Shown here piece by piece: positions 52,711 to 61,700 of a DNA stretch of 64,000 bases. The stretch comes from Brucellaceae bacterium (lineage in GTDB: Bacteria; Pseudomonadota; Alphaproteobacteria; Rhizobiales; Rhizobiaceae): contig JACKJW010000003.1 of the NCBI GenBank assembly GCA_020637755.1, positions 122,542-186,541 of the forward strand, in the 5' to 3' direction. A program made the translations under genes and the position numbers. Under the pieces are notes generated by a model. It was not told the origin of the DNA, did not search any database, and saw only the letters and a list, made by a program, of their open reading frames with translations. The number at the start of each line of letters is the position of its first letter. Positions within the stretch are counted from its first letter, which is position 1.

Positions 52711-54123
52711 TCATCCCAGCAAATGCGCGATCGAGTTGGCATAATACGCCGCGATCGTCTCTTCGCCCGGCACCAGCGCAATCATTCCGTCCTCGCCGCG
52801 TTGCGCGATATGGCGCATTTCCAGCATGCGCAGGCCCGCAGTCACGGCATAGTCGTGGTCGGCGCGGGGAATGTGGACATGCGCGCCGCGCGCCTCCAGC
52901 GCATTGATCATCTCATGCACGCGCGCCTTCAGTGCCAGCTCGCTGATGCCAGCCTCGCCCGACTCGATCAGGGCGGTGGCAACCAGGGCCACCGGCAGGG
53001 CAGGGATGACGCGGGCGATTTCGCCGATCAGCATCTCACCCAGTTCCTGCGTCAGCGCCTGGCGCCGATCCTCGGGCAGCAGCGAGGCATCCGCAACGCC
53101 CCACTGACCGAGAAAGCCTGACAGAGCGATGGGCTGGCCGAAGGACACGCAGGCATAGCCGAACCGGTGCCAGCGGCCCTGGATGCGAAGCCGGAGATTG
53201 TGCATCAGGAAACGCGCCGTCTTGCGCGCCTTGGCCATGCTCGACAGTTTCGGCCGGTCACCGGTGAGCTCGCCGATCAGCGAGCGGTCTTCCAGCACCC
53301 GGTCGTAATTCAGCCCGACGGGGATGAACACCACCTCACGCCCGCCCGCCCGGTAGCCCGCCACCATGTAGGACAGGAGACCAAGTCGAACCGGCCGCAG
53401 CCGCCCGTCGCGCGTCAGCCCGCCTTCGGGAAACACCGCCTGCGTTACCCCGGCCTCGGTCGCCATCTGGACATAGCGCGCCAGCACCCGGCGATAGAGC
53501 AGGTTGCGCGCGTCGCGGCGGATGAAATAGGCGCCCATGGCACGGATCAGCGGCTGCAACACCGGCACGCGCGCCCACTCACCTACCGCATAGGAGAGCG
53601 CGGCTGAAGCGCTCGCCAGATAGGTCACCAGCACGTAATCCATGTTGGAGCGATGGTTCATCACGAAGATCACGGTCGCATCCTCATCCACGCCCTCCAG
53701 CGCGGTCGCGTCCTGATAGCCGAGCCGCACCCGGTAAAAGGCGGTTGAGATCAGCCGCGCCAGCCGGATCCCGATGCGGAAATAGGCGTAAGCATTGAAG
53801 GATGGCACGATCTCGCGCGCATAGCGCTGCGCGGTGTCCATTGCCACCTCCACCGGCATGTTGCCTTCGCGTGCATGGGCTTCCGCTGCGGCCAGTACTG
53901 CCGGGTCATGTGCCAGCCGGTCCACCAGAACCTGGCGATTGGTCAGGCCGAAGGGGCGGATTTTCAGTTTCAGCCGCGTGTTGACCTCGTCAATTGCGCG
54001 GTTGACGCGGCGGCGGAAGAACCAGCGCATGGCCGGCGTCAGCAACCGGTCGACAAGCCCGGCTGTTGCCAGCGTGCCCGCCAGCACCACAAACCAGACC
54101 GGCAACTCCACAGTCCCGCCCAT
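52711..54123 (-). CDS. PlsB-like glycerol-3-phosphate acyltransferase
   Basis: The 470-residue membrane-associated acyltransferase has the catalytic block VMNHRSNMDYVLVTYL (HX4D), then RRDARNLLYRRVL, FPEGGLTRDGRLRP and EVVFIPVGLNYDRV, the four PlsB/PlsC blocks in order. It probably acylates glycerol-3-phosphate or lysophosphatidate in phospholipid synthesis. N-terminal hydrophobic residues (ELPVWFVVLAGTLATAGLV) anchor it in the membrane. Confidence 0.88.
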   Translation of the reverse strand: MGGTVELPVWFVVLAGTLATAGLVDRLLTPAMRWFFRRRVNRAIDEVNTRLKLKIRPFGLTNRQVLVDRLAHDPAVLAAAEAHAREGNMPVEVAMDTAQRYAREIVPSFNAYAYFRIGIRLARLISTAFYRVRLGYQDATALEGVDEDATVIFVMNHRSNMDYVLVTYLASASAALSYAVGEWARVPVLQPLIRAMGAYFIRRDARNLLYRRVLARYVQMATEAGVTQAVFPEGGLTRDGRLRPVRLGLLSYMVAGYRAGGREVVFIPVGLNYDRVLEDRSLIGELTGDRPKLSSMAKARKTARFLMHNLRLRIQGRWHRFGYACVSFGQPIALSGFLGQWGVADASLLPEDRRQALTQELGEMLIGEIARVIPALPVALVATALIESGEAGISELALKARVHEMINALEARGAHVHIPRADHDYAVTAGLRMLEMRHIAQRGEDGMIALVPGEETIAAYYANSIAHLLG

Positions 54124-54182
54124 CGGCTCCTCCCCCTGGGGGCCACGCTATCGCGGGCCGGAAGCCTTGTCGATTGGGGGCC

Positions 54183-54740
54183 TCACACCGCCTTGCCGCT
54201 GCCCCGCTTCAGGTGTTCGTCGAGGCGCGGCATGATCTCCACGAAATTACAGGGCATGTGCCGGTAGTCGAACTGGCCCTCCAGAATGCCGTCCCAGGCG
54301 TCCTTGCAGGCGCCGGGCGAGCCGGGCAGCACGAAAACGAAGGTCTGGTGAATTAGGCCGGCGGTGGCGCGGCTCTGGATGGTCGAGGTGCCGATCTTGT
54401 CGTAGGAAATGCGCTGGAACACGGCGGAAAAACCGTCCATGCGCTTGTCGAACAACGGCTCCAGCGCTTCCGGCGTCACGTCGCGGCCCGTGAAGCCGGT
54501 GCCGCCCGTGGTGATGATCGCATCGATGCCGTCGTCCTTCGACCAGTCCAGCACCTGGGCGCGAATCTTCTCCACGTCATCGGTGCAGATCGCCCTTGCC
54601 TTCAACTGGTGCCCGGCAGCCTCGATTCGCCCGGCGAGCGTGGCACCGGACTTGTCCTCCTCCAGCGAGCGCGTGTCGGAGACGGTCAGCACGGCGAAAC
54701 TGACGGGGATGAAGGGGCGGCTCTCGTCAATGCGGCTCAT
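54183..54740 (-). CDS. moaB: Molybdenum cofactor biosynthesis protein MoaB
   Basis: The 185-residue MoaB/Mog-like protein has FAVLTVSDTRSLEEDKSG, IITTGGTGFTGRDVTPEAL and VFVLPGSPGACKDAWDGIL, the molybdopterin-binding fold motifs. It adenylylates molybdopterin before molybdate insertion. ATG 54740 overlaps the ispE stop (ATGA). Confidence 0.93.
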   Translation of the reverse strand: MSRIDESRPFIPVSFAVLTVSDTRSLEEDKSGATLAGRIEAAGHQLKARAICTDDVEKIRAQVLDWSKDDGIDAIITTGGTGFTGRDVTPEALEPLFDKRMDGFSAVFQRISYDKIGTSTIQSRATAGLIHQTFVFVLPGSPGACKDAWDGILEGQFDYRHMPCNFVEIMPRLDEHLKRGSGKAV

Positions 54741-55624
54741 GCGTCTGTCTCCTCCAGCATGCTCGTCGCCTGAACGAACCATTGCGGATGCGCTCTGGCA
54801 AGGCGCTGCGCCGCGTCACCGGCCGCATCCGCCGTGTCAAATAGTGCAAGACAGGTTGCTCCCGAGCCGGACATACGCGCCAGCAGCGGGCTTTCTGCCT
54901 CCAGAGCGGCCAGCGTTTCCGCAATTGCCGGGCAGAGCGCAAGTGCCGCATCTTGCATGTCATTGCGCTGGCGCGCGAGCCACTGTGCCACTTCTGCAAT
55001 GGAGGAAAAGCCGGGCAGGGGATCCAGCCCCGCATTGTTCCGGCTCGCCAGCGCCTTGAACACAGCGGGCGTCGAGACCGAAACACCCGGATTGACCAGC
55101 ACCAAGGGTAGCGCCGGGAAAGAGGGCAGCAGCGTAACCGCATCGCCAATGCCTTGCGCCTTCAACGGCCGCGCATGCAGGCACATCGGCAGGTCGGCAC
55201 CCAATGGCAGGGCGATCACGGCGAGGCTGGACGTTCCCAGCCCGAGGCCGAACAGCGCATCAAGGCCGCGCAACGCCGCCGCCGCGTCCGAAGAACCGCC
55301 ACCGATGCCCGATGCCACCGGCAGGTGCTTTTCCAGATGGATGGAGACCGGGGGAAACGGATGGGCCGCGCGCAGCAGGTCGCGCGCCCGCGTCACCAGA
55401 TTGGGTTCGTCAGGATCGAGCGCGGCTGCCATCGGGCCGGAAATGGTGAAGCGGTCGCTAGGCGAGGGTTCCAGCACCAGCCGGTCTCCGGCCTGTGTGA
55501 AGACGGCCAGCGTGTCGAGCAGGTGGTAGCCGTCGGCCCGCTGCCCTGTCACATGCAGGGCAAGGTTGATCTTTGCGGGGGCGAGCGCGCTCACCCGCCC
55601 GCCTTCATGGGTCACCAGCGGCAA
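54737..55624 (-). CDS. ispE: 4-diphosphocytidyl-2-C-methyl-D-erythritol kinase
   Basis: A GHMP kinase of the non-mevalonate isoprenoid pathway. Motifs: LAPAKINLALHVTGQRADGYH, the ATP loop LPVASGIGGGSSDAAAAL, and SGSGATCLALF near the C-terminus, in 295 residues. It supplies isoprenoid units that the polyprenyl synthase at 57962 extends. Confidence 0.95.
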   Translation of the reverse strand: MPLVTHEGGRVSALAPAKINLALHVTGQRADGYHLLDTLAVFTQAGDRLVLEPSPSDRFTISGPMAAALDPDEPNLVTRARDLLRAAHPFPPVSIHLEKHLPVASGIGGGSSDAAAALRGLDALFGLGLGTSSLAVIALPLGADLPMCLHARPLKAQGIGDAVTLLPSFPALPLVLVNPGVSVSTPAVFKALASRNNAGLDPLPGFSSIAEVAQWLARQRNDMQDAALALCPAIAETLAALEAESPLLARMSGSGATCLALFDTADAAGDAAQRLARAHPQWFVQATSMLEETDA

Positions 55625-55628
55625 GGGG

Positions 55629-55814
55629 TCAGTCTTTCTTCACCCGGTATTCGCCGGTCTCGGGATCCTTCACCAGCGTTCCGTTCGCACGGTTCTGGTG
55701 TTCTGCCTCCTCGCGGCGCACCTTGGCGGACACGCGCTCGGCCTCTTTCACGAATGAGCGGTAGCCGTACCAGGCAATGGCACCGACAGCGGCGAGCATG
55801 AGCAATTGTGGCAT
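55629..55814 (-). CDS. Small single-pass membrane protein
   Basis: The 61-residue protein begins with a membrane helix (QLLMLAAVGAIAWYGYRSFV), then a charged helix and a C-terminal VKDPETGEYRVKKD. This small protein is recurrent in Hyphomicrobiales next to ispE and S49 peptidase genes; its function is unknown. It is 4 bases upstream of ispE. Confidence 0.75.
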   Translation of the reverse strand: MPQLLMLAAVGAIAWYGYRSFVKEAERVSAKVRREEAEHQNRANGTLVKDPETGEYRVKKD

Positions 55815-55878
55815 GTCAATCCTCCGGTCCCTCGGGGAACCATGGCTTCAGGCACGATAGCGCGTCGGCCGGCGCTTT

Positions 55879-56733
55879 TCAAAGGCCGAAGCGGGCCCAC
55901 AGCGCGCGGTCTTCAGCGGCGGCAACGAGCCCGTCCGCTGCCGCAGCGCCCATGGCCGCGCCATCCATGCCGAACACGCCGAGACGGCGGCCGAACAGGC
56001 CGCGCGGCTGGGTGATGAGACGCATCTTCGTCTTCGCGCCGAAGCGGTCCTTCAGGAAGGAGCGCATGTCGCCGATACCATCGACAAGACCGAGGCGCAG
56101 TCCGCTCTCGCCCGTCCAGAAGGCCCCGGTGAAAAGATCGTCATGGTCGGCCAGCCGGTCGCCGCGCCGCTGTTTCACCAGGTCAATGAAGGTCTTGTGG
56201 ACCTCCAGCTGAAGCGCCTTCAGCCGCTCCACGTCCTCCGCCTTTTCCGGCTGGAACGGGTCCAGCACGGACTTGTTCCTGCCCGCCGTATAGACGCGGC
56301 GCTCCACCCCGATCTTCTTCAGCATCTCCGGAAAGCCGAAGGAGGCCGAGACGACGCCGATGGAGCCGACAATGGAGGAGGGGTCGGCGATGATCTCGTC
56401 GCCCGCCAGCGCGATCATGTAGCCGCCGGAAGCCGCGACATCCTCGACGAAGACGAAGACCTTCTTGTCCTTCTCGGTGGCGAGATCGCGGATGCGCCGG
56501 AAGATCAGCCGCGACTGCACCGGCGAGCCGCCGGGCGAATTGACAGAGATCGCGACAGCGGGCGCCTCCTTGTCCGCAAAGGCCTTTTCCAGCAGACCGG
56601 CCACACCGGCCAGGTTCAGGCTTTGGCGCATCGGTCCGCTGCCGGCCATGATGGTGCCGTGCAGCCGCACCACGGGGATCACCGTGCCGTCCGGACGCAG
56701 CGATTTCGGAAGCAGGCGGCGAAGGGAAACCAT
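55879..56733 (-). CDS. S49 family serine peptidase (SppA/SohB-like)
   Basis: The 284-residue protein has the S49 motifs IPVVRLHGTI, AISVNSPGGSPVQSRLIFRRI, the nucleophile segment VAASGGYMIALAGDEIIADPSSIVGSIGVVS, and a late FTGAFWTGESGLRLGLVDGIG. It lacks an obvious N-terminal membrane helix, so it may be a cytoplasmic or peripheral signal-peptide or stress peptidase. It is adjacent to a TrmN6-like gene on the same strand. Confidence 0.9.
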   Translation of the reverse strand: MVSLRRLLPKSLRPDGTVIPVVRLHGTIMAGSGPMRQSLNLAGVAGLLEKAFADKEAPAVAISVNSPGGSPVQSRLIFRRIRDLATEKDKKVFVFVEDVAASGGYMIALAGDEIIADPSSIVGSIGVVSASFGFPEMLKKIGVERRVYTAGRNKSVLDPFQPEKAEDVERLKALQLEVHKTFIDLVKQRRGDRLADHDDLFTGAFWTGESGLRLGLVDGIGDMRSFLKDRFGAKTKMRLITQPRGLFGRRLGVFGMDGAAMGAAAADGLVAAAEDRALWARFGL

Positions 56734-56792
56734 GGATCTGTCGCTTTCGGTCGGAACTCTTTGCCATCATTTAGGCAAGCCGTGGCCGCGCT

Positions 56793-57563
56793 TCAATCGT
56801 CGAACAGTCCGGCCCGTCCGTTGTTGATCGCATCGGCGTGGGCATTGAAGAGGTCTGACCCGGCATCATGCAGGAAGAGCGGCGGCCGGATCGTCAGGCC
56901 CGCGCGTGAGGCCCGCACCGCGCGCAGCACAAAACGGATCGCCGGAGCATCATGGCGCGGATGGATGAAGATCACCTCGGCGCCGCCGAAACGGCCTTGT
57001 GCTGCGTCCAGCACTTCGGTCAGCGACTGGGGCCGGGCGATCAGCGCCAGCAGCCCGCGCGGGCGCACGATGGCCGCCGCTGTCCGCATCCAGGCTTCAA
57101 ACAACCCGTCATGCATCACGTGGGCATCCTGCTTCAAGATGTCGGGCGTGCGCCGGTCATGCGGGGCGTTGAAGGGCGGGTTCATGATCGCCGCGTCGAA
57201 CCCGTCATCGGCCAGACCAGCGGCCACTCTTGCCCGGCCCGCAAGCGTCACATCGGCCTCCAGCACGGCCGCGCGCGGGGCAAGCGCGGCATTTTGCGGC
57301 AGCGCCAGCGTGCGCCGGGCGTAACCGGCCATGCCGCTGTCGCGCTCCACCAGCAGGCACGTGGCGGCGGCACAGCGCGACAGCACGCCAAGACCGGCAG
57401 CACCGGCCCCGGCGCCAAGATCGGCAACGCGGCCTGAAAAGCCGGAAGGCAGGGCGGCGGCCAGCATCATCGCGTCCATGCCGGCGCGGTGGCCGCGCTG
57501 CGGCTGGAGGAGATGGTAGCGCCCGCGATGGAAGGCGTCGGTCGTCTCGCCGGTCTCCGACAT
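56793..57563 (-). CDS. TrmN6-like tRNA1(Val) adenine-N6 methyltransferase
   Basis: The 256-residue SAM methyltransferase begins RGRYHLLQPQRGHRAGMDAMMLAA, has the SAM loop VADLGAGAGAAGLGVLSR and the amino-methyltransferase motif AAIMNPPFN. The YfiC/TrmN6 family methylates A37 of tRNA1(Val). It is next to a DUF2007 gene 4 bases upstream. Confidence 0.88.
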   Translation of the reverse strand: MSETGETTDAFHRGRYHLLQPQRGHRAGMDAMMLAAALPSGFSGRVADLGAGAGAAGLGVLSRCAAATCLLVERDSGMAGYARRTLALPQNAALAPRAAVLEADVTLAGRARVAAGLADDGFDAAIMNPPFNAPHDRRTPDILKQDAHVMHDGLFEAWMRTAAAIVRPRGLLALIARPQSLTEVLDAAQGRFGGAEVIFIHPRHDAPAIRFVLRAVRASRAGLTIRPPLFLHDAGSDLFNAHADAINNGRAGLFDD

Positions 57564-57566
57564 TGC

Positions 57567-57791
57567 TCAGCCCTGCCGCGTCTCGCCGCCGATCCCTGCA
57601 TCGGCCAGCAGCCGGCGCGCCTGGTCGAGGCGGTCGCGTGCCACCATCAGGCGGCGCGGCAGCACGCCGAGCGAGCCTTCCAGGATGCTCATGTTGGTGT
57701 CGGCAATGAAGGCGTCGATGCCCGCGTCGCGCAGCAGCGCCTCGGCAAAGGACAGCACGACGGGATCGTTGGTGCGGATCAGTTCTTCCAT
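57567..57791 (-). CDS. DUF2007 domain protein
   Basis: The 74-residue protein starts MEELIRTNDPVVLSFAEALL, followed by RDAGIDAFIADTNMS, the DUF2007 (putative signal-transducing) motif. ATG 57791 begins the domain exactly; the frame is open to 57914 but the extension is not conserved-looking. It is 4 bases from the TrmN6-like gene and divergent from the polyprenyl synthase. Confidence 0.85.
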   Translation of the reverse strand: MEELIRTNDPVVLSFAEALLRDAGIDAFIADTNMSILEGSLGVLPRRLMVARDRLDQARRLLADAGIGGETRQG

Positions 57792-57961
57792 GGTTCCTTG
57801 TGGCATCGCGCGGGCTACCTTGTAAACGCAGTGTCGCCGTGTCGCGCCCATGCATCCATTTACCCACTTGCCCGCAAAGCTTGAACCGTCCACACCAAGC
57901 CTATAGGGAAGCATGATGGAAACCGGGGCGGCGGGCGCCCCGGAAGAGGGCAGGAATTCTC

Positions 57962-58978
57962 GTGGGTGTCGTGTTGCCGATTGACAATGGGAAAAAGCAG
58001 GCTGCCTCGGTCAAGCCGTTGATGGACCTCACCGCAGCCGGCATGGCGAGCGTGAATGAGCTGATCCTGTCCAAGGCCGGCTCCGACGTCGAACTGATCC
58101 CGGAAATCTCGCGCCATCTGGTCTCCTCGGGTGGCAAGCGCCTGCGCCCGATGCTGACGCTGGCCGCCGCCGAACTCTTCGGCTATCGCGGCGAGGGCCA
58201 CGTGAAGCTCGCCACCGCCGTGGAATTCATGCACACCGCCACCCTGCTGCATGACGATGTGGTGGATGAGAGCGACCTGCGCCGCGGGTCCGAGACCGCG
58301 CGCGTCATCTGGGGCAACCAGGCGAGCGTCCTCGTTGGCGATTTCCTGCTGGGCCAGGCCTTCCGCATGATGGTCGATGTCGGCTCGCTGGAAGCGCTGG
58401 ATGTGCTCTCCACTGCAGCCTCCGTGATCGCCGAAGGCGAAGTCTGGCAATTGTCGGCCGCCAAGGACCTGGAAACCGGCGAGGATGATTATCTCGCCGT
58501 CATCAACGCCAAGACCGCCGCGCTCTTCTCGGCGGCGGCCGAAGTCGGCCCGATCATTGCTGACGCCGGGGATGAGGCGCGCGTGGCACTGCGCAGCTAC
58601 GGAACCAATCTCGGCCTTGCCTTCCAGCTTGTCGATGACGCGCTCGACTATGGCGGATCATCCGCTGATCTCGGCAAGAATACCGGCGATGATTTCCGCG
58701 AGGGCAAGGTGACGCTGCCGGTGCTGCTCGCCTTTGATCGCGGCAGCGAAGAGGAAAAGTCCTTCTGGCGCGCCTCCATCGAGGAGGGTGCCAATGATGA
58801 TGCCCGCCTCGCCGAGGCAAAGCTGCTGATGGCCCGCCACGATGCCATTGCCGATACCGTGGCCCGCGCGCGCCACTATGGCGAACTGGCTCGCGAGGCG
58901 CTGGCCCCGGTGCGCGAGTGCCCGCAGAAATCAGCCCTCATCGAGGTGGTGGACTTCTGCATTTCCCGCGTCGTCTGA
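57962..58978 (+). CDS. ispB: Polyprenyl diphosphate synthase (octaprenyl/decaprenyl type)
   Basis: It makes the long isoprenoid side chain of ubiquinone. The 338-residue protein has SGGKRLRPMLTLAAAELFG, the first Asp-rich motif LLHDDVVDESDLRRG and the second FQLVDDALDYGG. It starts at GTG 57962. Chain length cannot be predicted with certainty from the residues before the first motif. Confidence 0.92.
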   Translation: MGVVLPIDNGKKQAASVKPLMDLTAAGMASVNELILSKAGSDVELIPEISRHLVSSGGKRLRPMLTLAAAELFGYRGEGHVKLATAVEFMHTATLLHDDVVDESDLRRGSETARVIWGNQASVLVGDFLLGQAFRMMVDVGSLEALDVLSTAASVIAEGEVWQLSAAKDLETGEDDYLAVINAKTAALFSAAAEVGPIIADAGDEARVALRSYGTNLGLAFQLVDDALDYGGSSADLGKNTGDDFREGKVTLPVLLAFDRGSEEEKSFWRASIEEGANDDARLAEAKLLMARHDAIADTVARARHYGELAREALAPVRECPQKSALIEVVDFCISRVV

Positions 58979-59054
58979 GGGCCGGGTTGCGGCCACGCGT
59001 TTGTTGCCCGCCTTTCCTTGCGCCGCTTCCCCAAAAAGGCCATGCTTTGCTTCA

Positions 59055-59074
59055 CTGATGCTGCTTCGCATCAG
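59055..59074 (+). promoter_or_regulatory. Hairpin in the 5' leader of the TPR gene
   Basis: CTGATGC-TGCTTC-GCATCAG is a perfect 7-bp stem ending about 20 bases before the start codon and just ahead of the AGGAAGG RBS. It could be a leader structure or a small operator. Confidence 0.4.
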
Positions 59075-59094
59075 CAGTGACAGGAAGGACAAGC

Positions 59095-60885
59095 ATGAAG
59101 CCGGGCGGCAGGACGAGCGTATCACGAGTGGCATTGGTGCTGGCCGCGGGGCTGGCCTGCGCAGCGGTGACGGCGCGTGCCGAAACGGCGCCGACGGCAG
59201 CCGAACCGGCCAGGCCCGTCAGCATCGGTTCGCTGTCCGGGGCCTATCTGGCTGCGCGCACCGCCGAGACCGACAATGATCTCGACAACGCGATTGCCTT
59301 CTACCAGAAGGCCCTGTCCTATGATCCCGAGGACGAAAACCTTCAGCAGAACCTGCTGCTGGCTCTGATCAGCAAGGGCCGGTTCAACGAGGCGCTCCCG
59401 CTGGCTGAGAAGCTGAAGGCCGTACCCGATGCCGAGCGCTATTCGCGTCTGGTTCTCGGCGTCGATGCCATTCGCGCCAAACAGTTCCGGGCAGCGGAAA
59501 ACTACTTCAAGCTGGTGCTGGGGTCCGACCTCGACACGCTGCTGACCGGCATCCTGTCTGGCTGGGCAAAGGCGGGAAGCGGCAAGCCCGATGAAGCCAT
59601 CGAGCAGATGGAAGGGCTGAACGGCCCGGCCTGGTACACGCTCTTCCGCAATTATCACGCGGCGCTGGTGGCCGATCAGGCAGGCATGCCGGACGCGGGC
59701 AAGCGCTATCAGGCGGTGATCGACGACCGCGCCTCCGGCGGCGCAGCGCCCGATACATGGATGCGCGCGGTGGAGGCCTATACCTCCTGGTTGGCCCGCA
59801 ATGGCCGCACCAACGAGGCGCTGGCCCTGCTCGACAAGGGCGAGGAAGTGTCCGCGGGCCGTCCCGCCTTCGTGGCCATGCGCGCCGACATCAAGTCCGG
59901 CACGCCGATCCGCCCGCTGACGACCAATGCCCAGCAGGGTTCGGCAGAAATGCTGCTCAATCTTGCCGCCGCTCTGAACCGGCCGGGCGGCGAGAATTTC
60001 GTGCGCCTTTATCTCGAATATGCCCGCGCGCTCGACCCCAGGAACGACATGGTGCTGGTCACGCTCGGCTCCATCGCCGAGAAGCAGTCGCTGCCTGCCG
60101 ATGCTATAGCCTATTATGAGCAGGTTCCGGATGGCTCGCCCTACCGGCGGCTGGCTGAATTGCAGCTTGGCCTCAACCTCGCCGACATGGACAAGACCGA
60201 ACAGTCCATCGTGCATCTGGAGAAGGCGATCGCCGAGGACGAGAGCGACATGCGCGCCTACTTGGCGCTGGCCGGCGTCTATTCCTCCAAGGAGGATTTT
60301 GCCAAGACGGCCGAGGTGCTGGACCGCGCCGTGGCCAAGCGACCCGTCGCCACCGAAGAAGACTGGAACCTGTTCTACCGCCGCGGCATCGCCTATGAGC
60401 GCCTGAAGCATTGGGACAAGGCGGAGCCCGATTTCAAGCGCGCCCTCCAGCTTTATCCGGATCAGCCCAACGTATTGAACTATCTTGGCTATTCCTGGGT
60501 GGACATGAACATCAACCTTGAGGAAGGCCTCGACATGATCCGCAAGGCGGTCGAGCTGAAACCCGAGGACGGATACATCGTCGATTCGCTCGGCTGGGCC
60601 TATTTCCGGCTCGGACGTTTCGAGGAAGCCGTGACCGAATTGCATCGCGCCGTCAGCCTGCGGCCCGAGGACCCCACCATCAACGACCATCTGGGCGATG
60701 CCTATTGGCGCGTCGGGCGGCGGCTGGAGGCGACCTTCCAGTGGAGACAGGCGCGCGACCTGAAGGCCGATGGCGATCTCGTCAAGGCTATAGCGCAAAA
60801 GCTCACCCGTGGCCTGCCGCCGCTGGAAGACAAGGACGCCGTGGCCGCACCTGAAAAACCTGCTGCCGGCGACCGCAAGGGCTGA
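59095..60885 (+). CDS. Large exported TPR repeat protein
   Basis: The 596-residue protein starts with a signal peptide (SRVALVLAAGLACAAVTARA) and consists of TPR units throughout, clearest as DNAIAFYQKALSYDPEDENL, AEPDFKRALQLYPDQPNVL and EEAVTELHRAVSLRPEDPTIN. TPR arrays mount protein complexes, so a periplasmic scaffold is likely. ATG 59095 follows AGGAAGG. Confidence 0.88.
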   Translation: MKPGGRTSVSRVALVLAAGLACAAVTARAETAPTAAEPARPVSIGSLSGAYLAARTAETDNDLDNAIAFYQKALSYDPEDENLQQNLLLALISKGRFNEALPLAEKLKAVPDAERYSRLVLGVDAIRAKQFRAAENYFKLVLGSDLDTLLTGILSGWAKAGSGKPDEAIEQMEGLNGPAWYTLFRNYHAALVADQAGMPDAGKRYQAVIDDRASGGAAPDTWMRAVEAYTSWLARNGRTNEALALLDKGEEVSAGRPAFVAMRADIKSGTPIRPLTTNAQQGSAEMLLNLAAALNRPGGENFVRLYLEYARALDPRNDMVLVTLGSIAEKQSLPADAIAYYEQVPDGSPYRRLAELQLGLNLADMDKTEQSIVHLEKAIAEDESDMRAYLALAGVYSSKEDFAKTAEVLDRAVAKRPVATEEDWNLFYRRGIAYERLKHWDKAEPDFKRALQLYPDQPNVLNYLGYSWVDMNINLEEGLDMIRKAVELKPEDGYIVDSLGWAYFRLGRFEEAVTELHRAVSLRPEDPTINDHLGDAYWRVGRRLEATFQWRQARDLKADGDLVKAIAQKLTRGLPPLEDKDAVAAPEKPAAGDRKG

Positions 60886-60992
60886 GCCCTTGAGCGGGGT
60901 CAAGGCACCGGCCTGCGGCCCCGTTCATCCTGTCTCCGGTTCCGCACGCGTCCCGTCTTGTGGCCGCGTGGCGGGATCCTGAAGGAGGCACC

Positions 60993-61700
60993 ATGGCAGA
61001 GCCGGTCTTCATCGCCGAGAAGGTCACCAAGACCTATGTCAGTGACACCGTGACGGTGCATGCGTTGCGTGGTGTCGACATGACGCTGTACCAGGGCGAG
61101 ATGGCGGTGCTGCTGGGACCGTCCGGCTCGGGCAAATCCACACTGCTCAACATTCTGGGCGGCCTCGACACGGCGACTTCGGGCCGCGTGCGGTTCCGCG
61201 ACCACGAACTGACGTCCTTTTCCGACCGTGAACTGACGGCCTACCGGCGCGACCATGTCGGCTTTGTCTTCCAGTTCTACAATCTCATCCCCAGCCTGAA
61301 TGCCTGGGAAAACGTCGCGCTCGTCACGGAGATTGCCACCGATCCCATGGATCCGGCCGAGGCGCTCGAAATGGTCGGCCTCAAGGACCGCGCAAGCCAT
61401 TTCCCGGCCGAACTGTCCGGCGGCGAGCAGCAGCGCGTCGCCATTGCGCGTGCCATCGCCAAGCGGCCGGAAGTCCTGCTCTGCGACGAGCCGACAGGAG
61501 CACTGGATTCAAAGACCGGCGTGATCGTTCTCGATGCCCTCCAGCGCATCAATGCGGAGCTGGGCACGACAACGGCCATCATCACCCACAATGCCGCCAT
61601 CCAGTCCATGGCGCATCGCGTCTTCCTGTTCCATGACGGGCGCATTGCCTCATCGCACGAAAACGCTGGGCGGATAGCGGCGTCGCAGGTGTCGTGGTGA
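60993..61700 (+). CDS. ABC transporter ATP-binding protein (LolD/MacB-type)
   Basis: The 235-residue ATPase has Walker A LGPSGSGKSTLLN, the Q-loop FVFQFYNLIPSLNAWENV, signature LSGGEQQRVAIARA, Walker B VLLCDEPTGALD and the H-loop IITHN. The FQFYNL motif is typical of MacB/LolD-type systems that pair with FtsX permeases. ATG 60993 follows AAGGAGGCA. The stop overlaps the permease start (GTGA). Confidence 0.94.
   Translation: MAEPVFIAEKVTKTYVSDTVTVHALRGVDMTLYQGEMAVLLGPSGSGKSTLLNILGGLDTATSGRVRFRDHELTSFSDRELTAYRRDHVGFVFQFYNLIPSLNAWENVALVTEIATDPMDPAEALEMVGLKDRASHFPAELSGGEQQRVAIARAIAKRPEVLLCDEPTGALDSKTGVIVLDALQRINAELGTTTAIITHNAAIQSMAHRVFLFHDGRIASSHENAGRIAASQVSW

Noticed and set aside
59122..60903. 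593-codon minus-strand open frame
   Set aside because: Antisense to the TPR gene, with no motif and no RBS.
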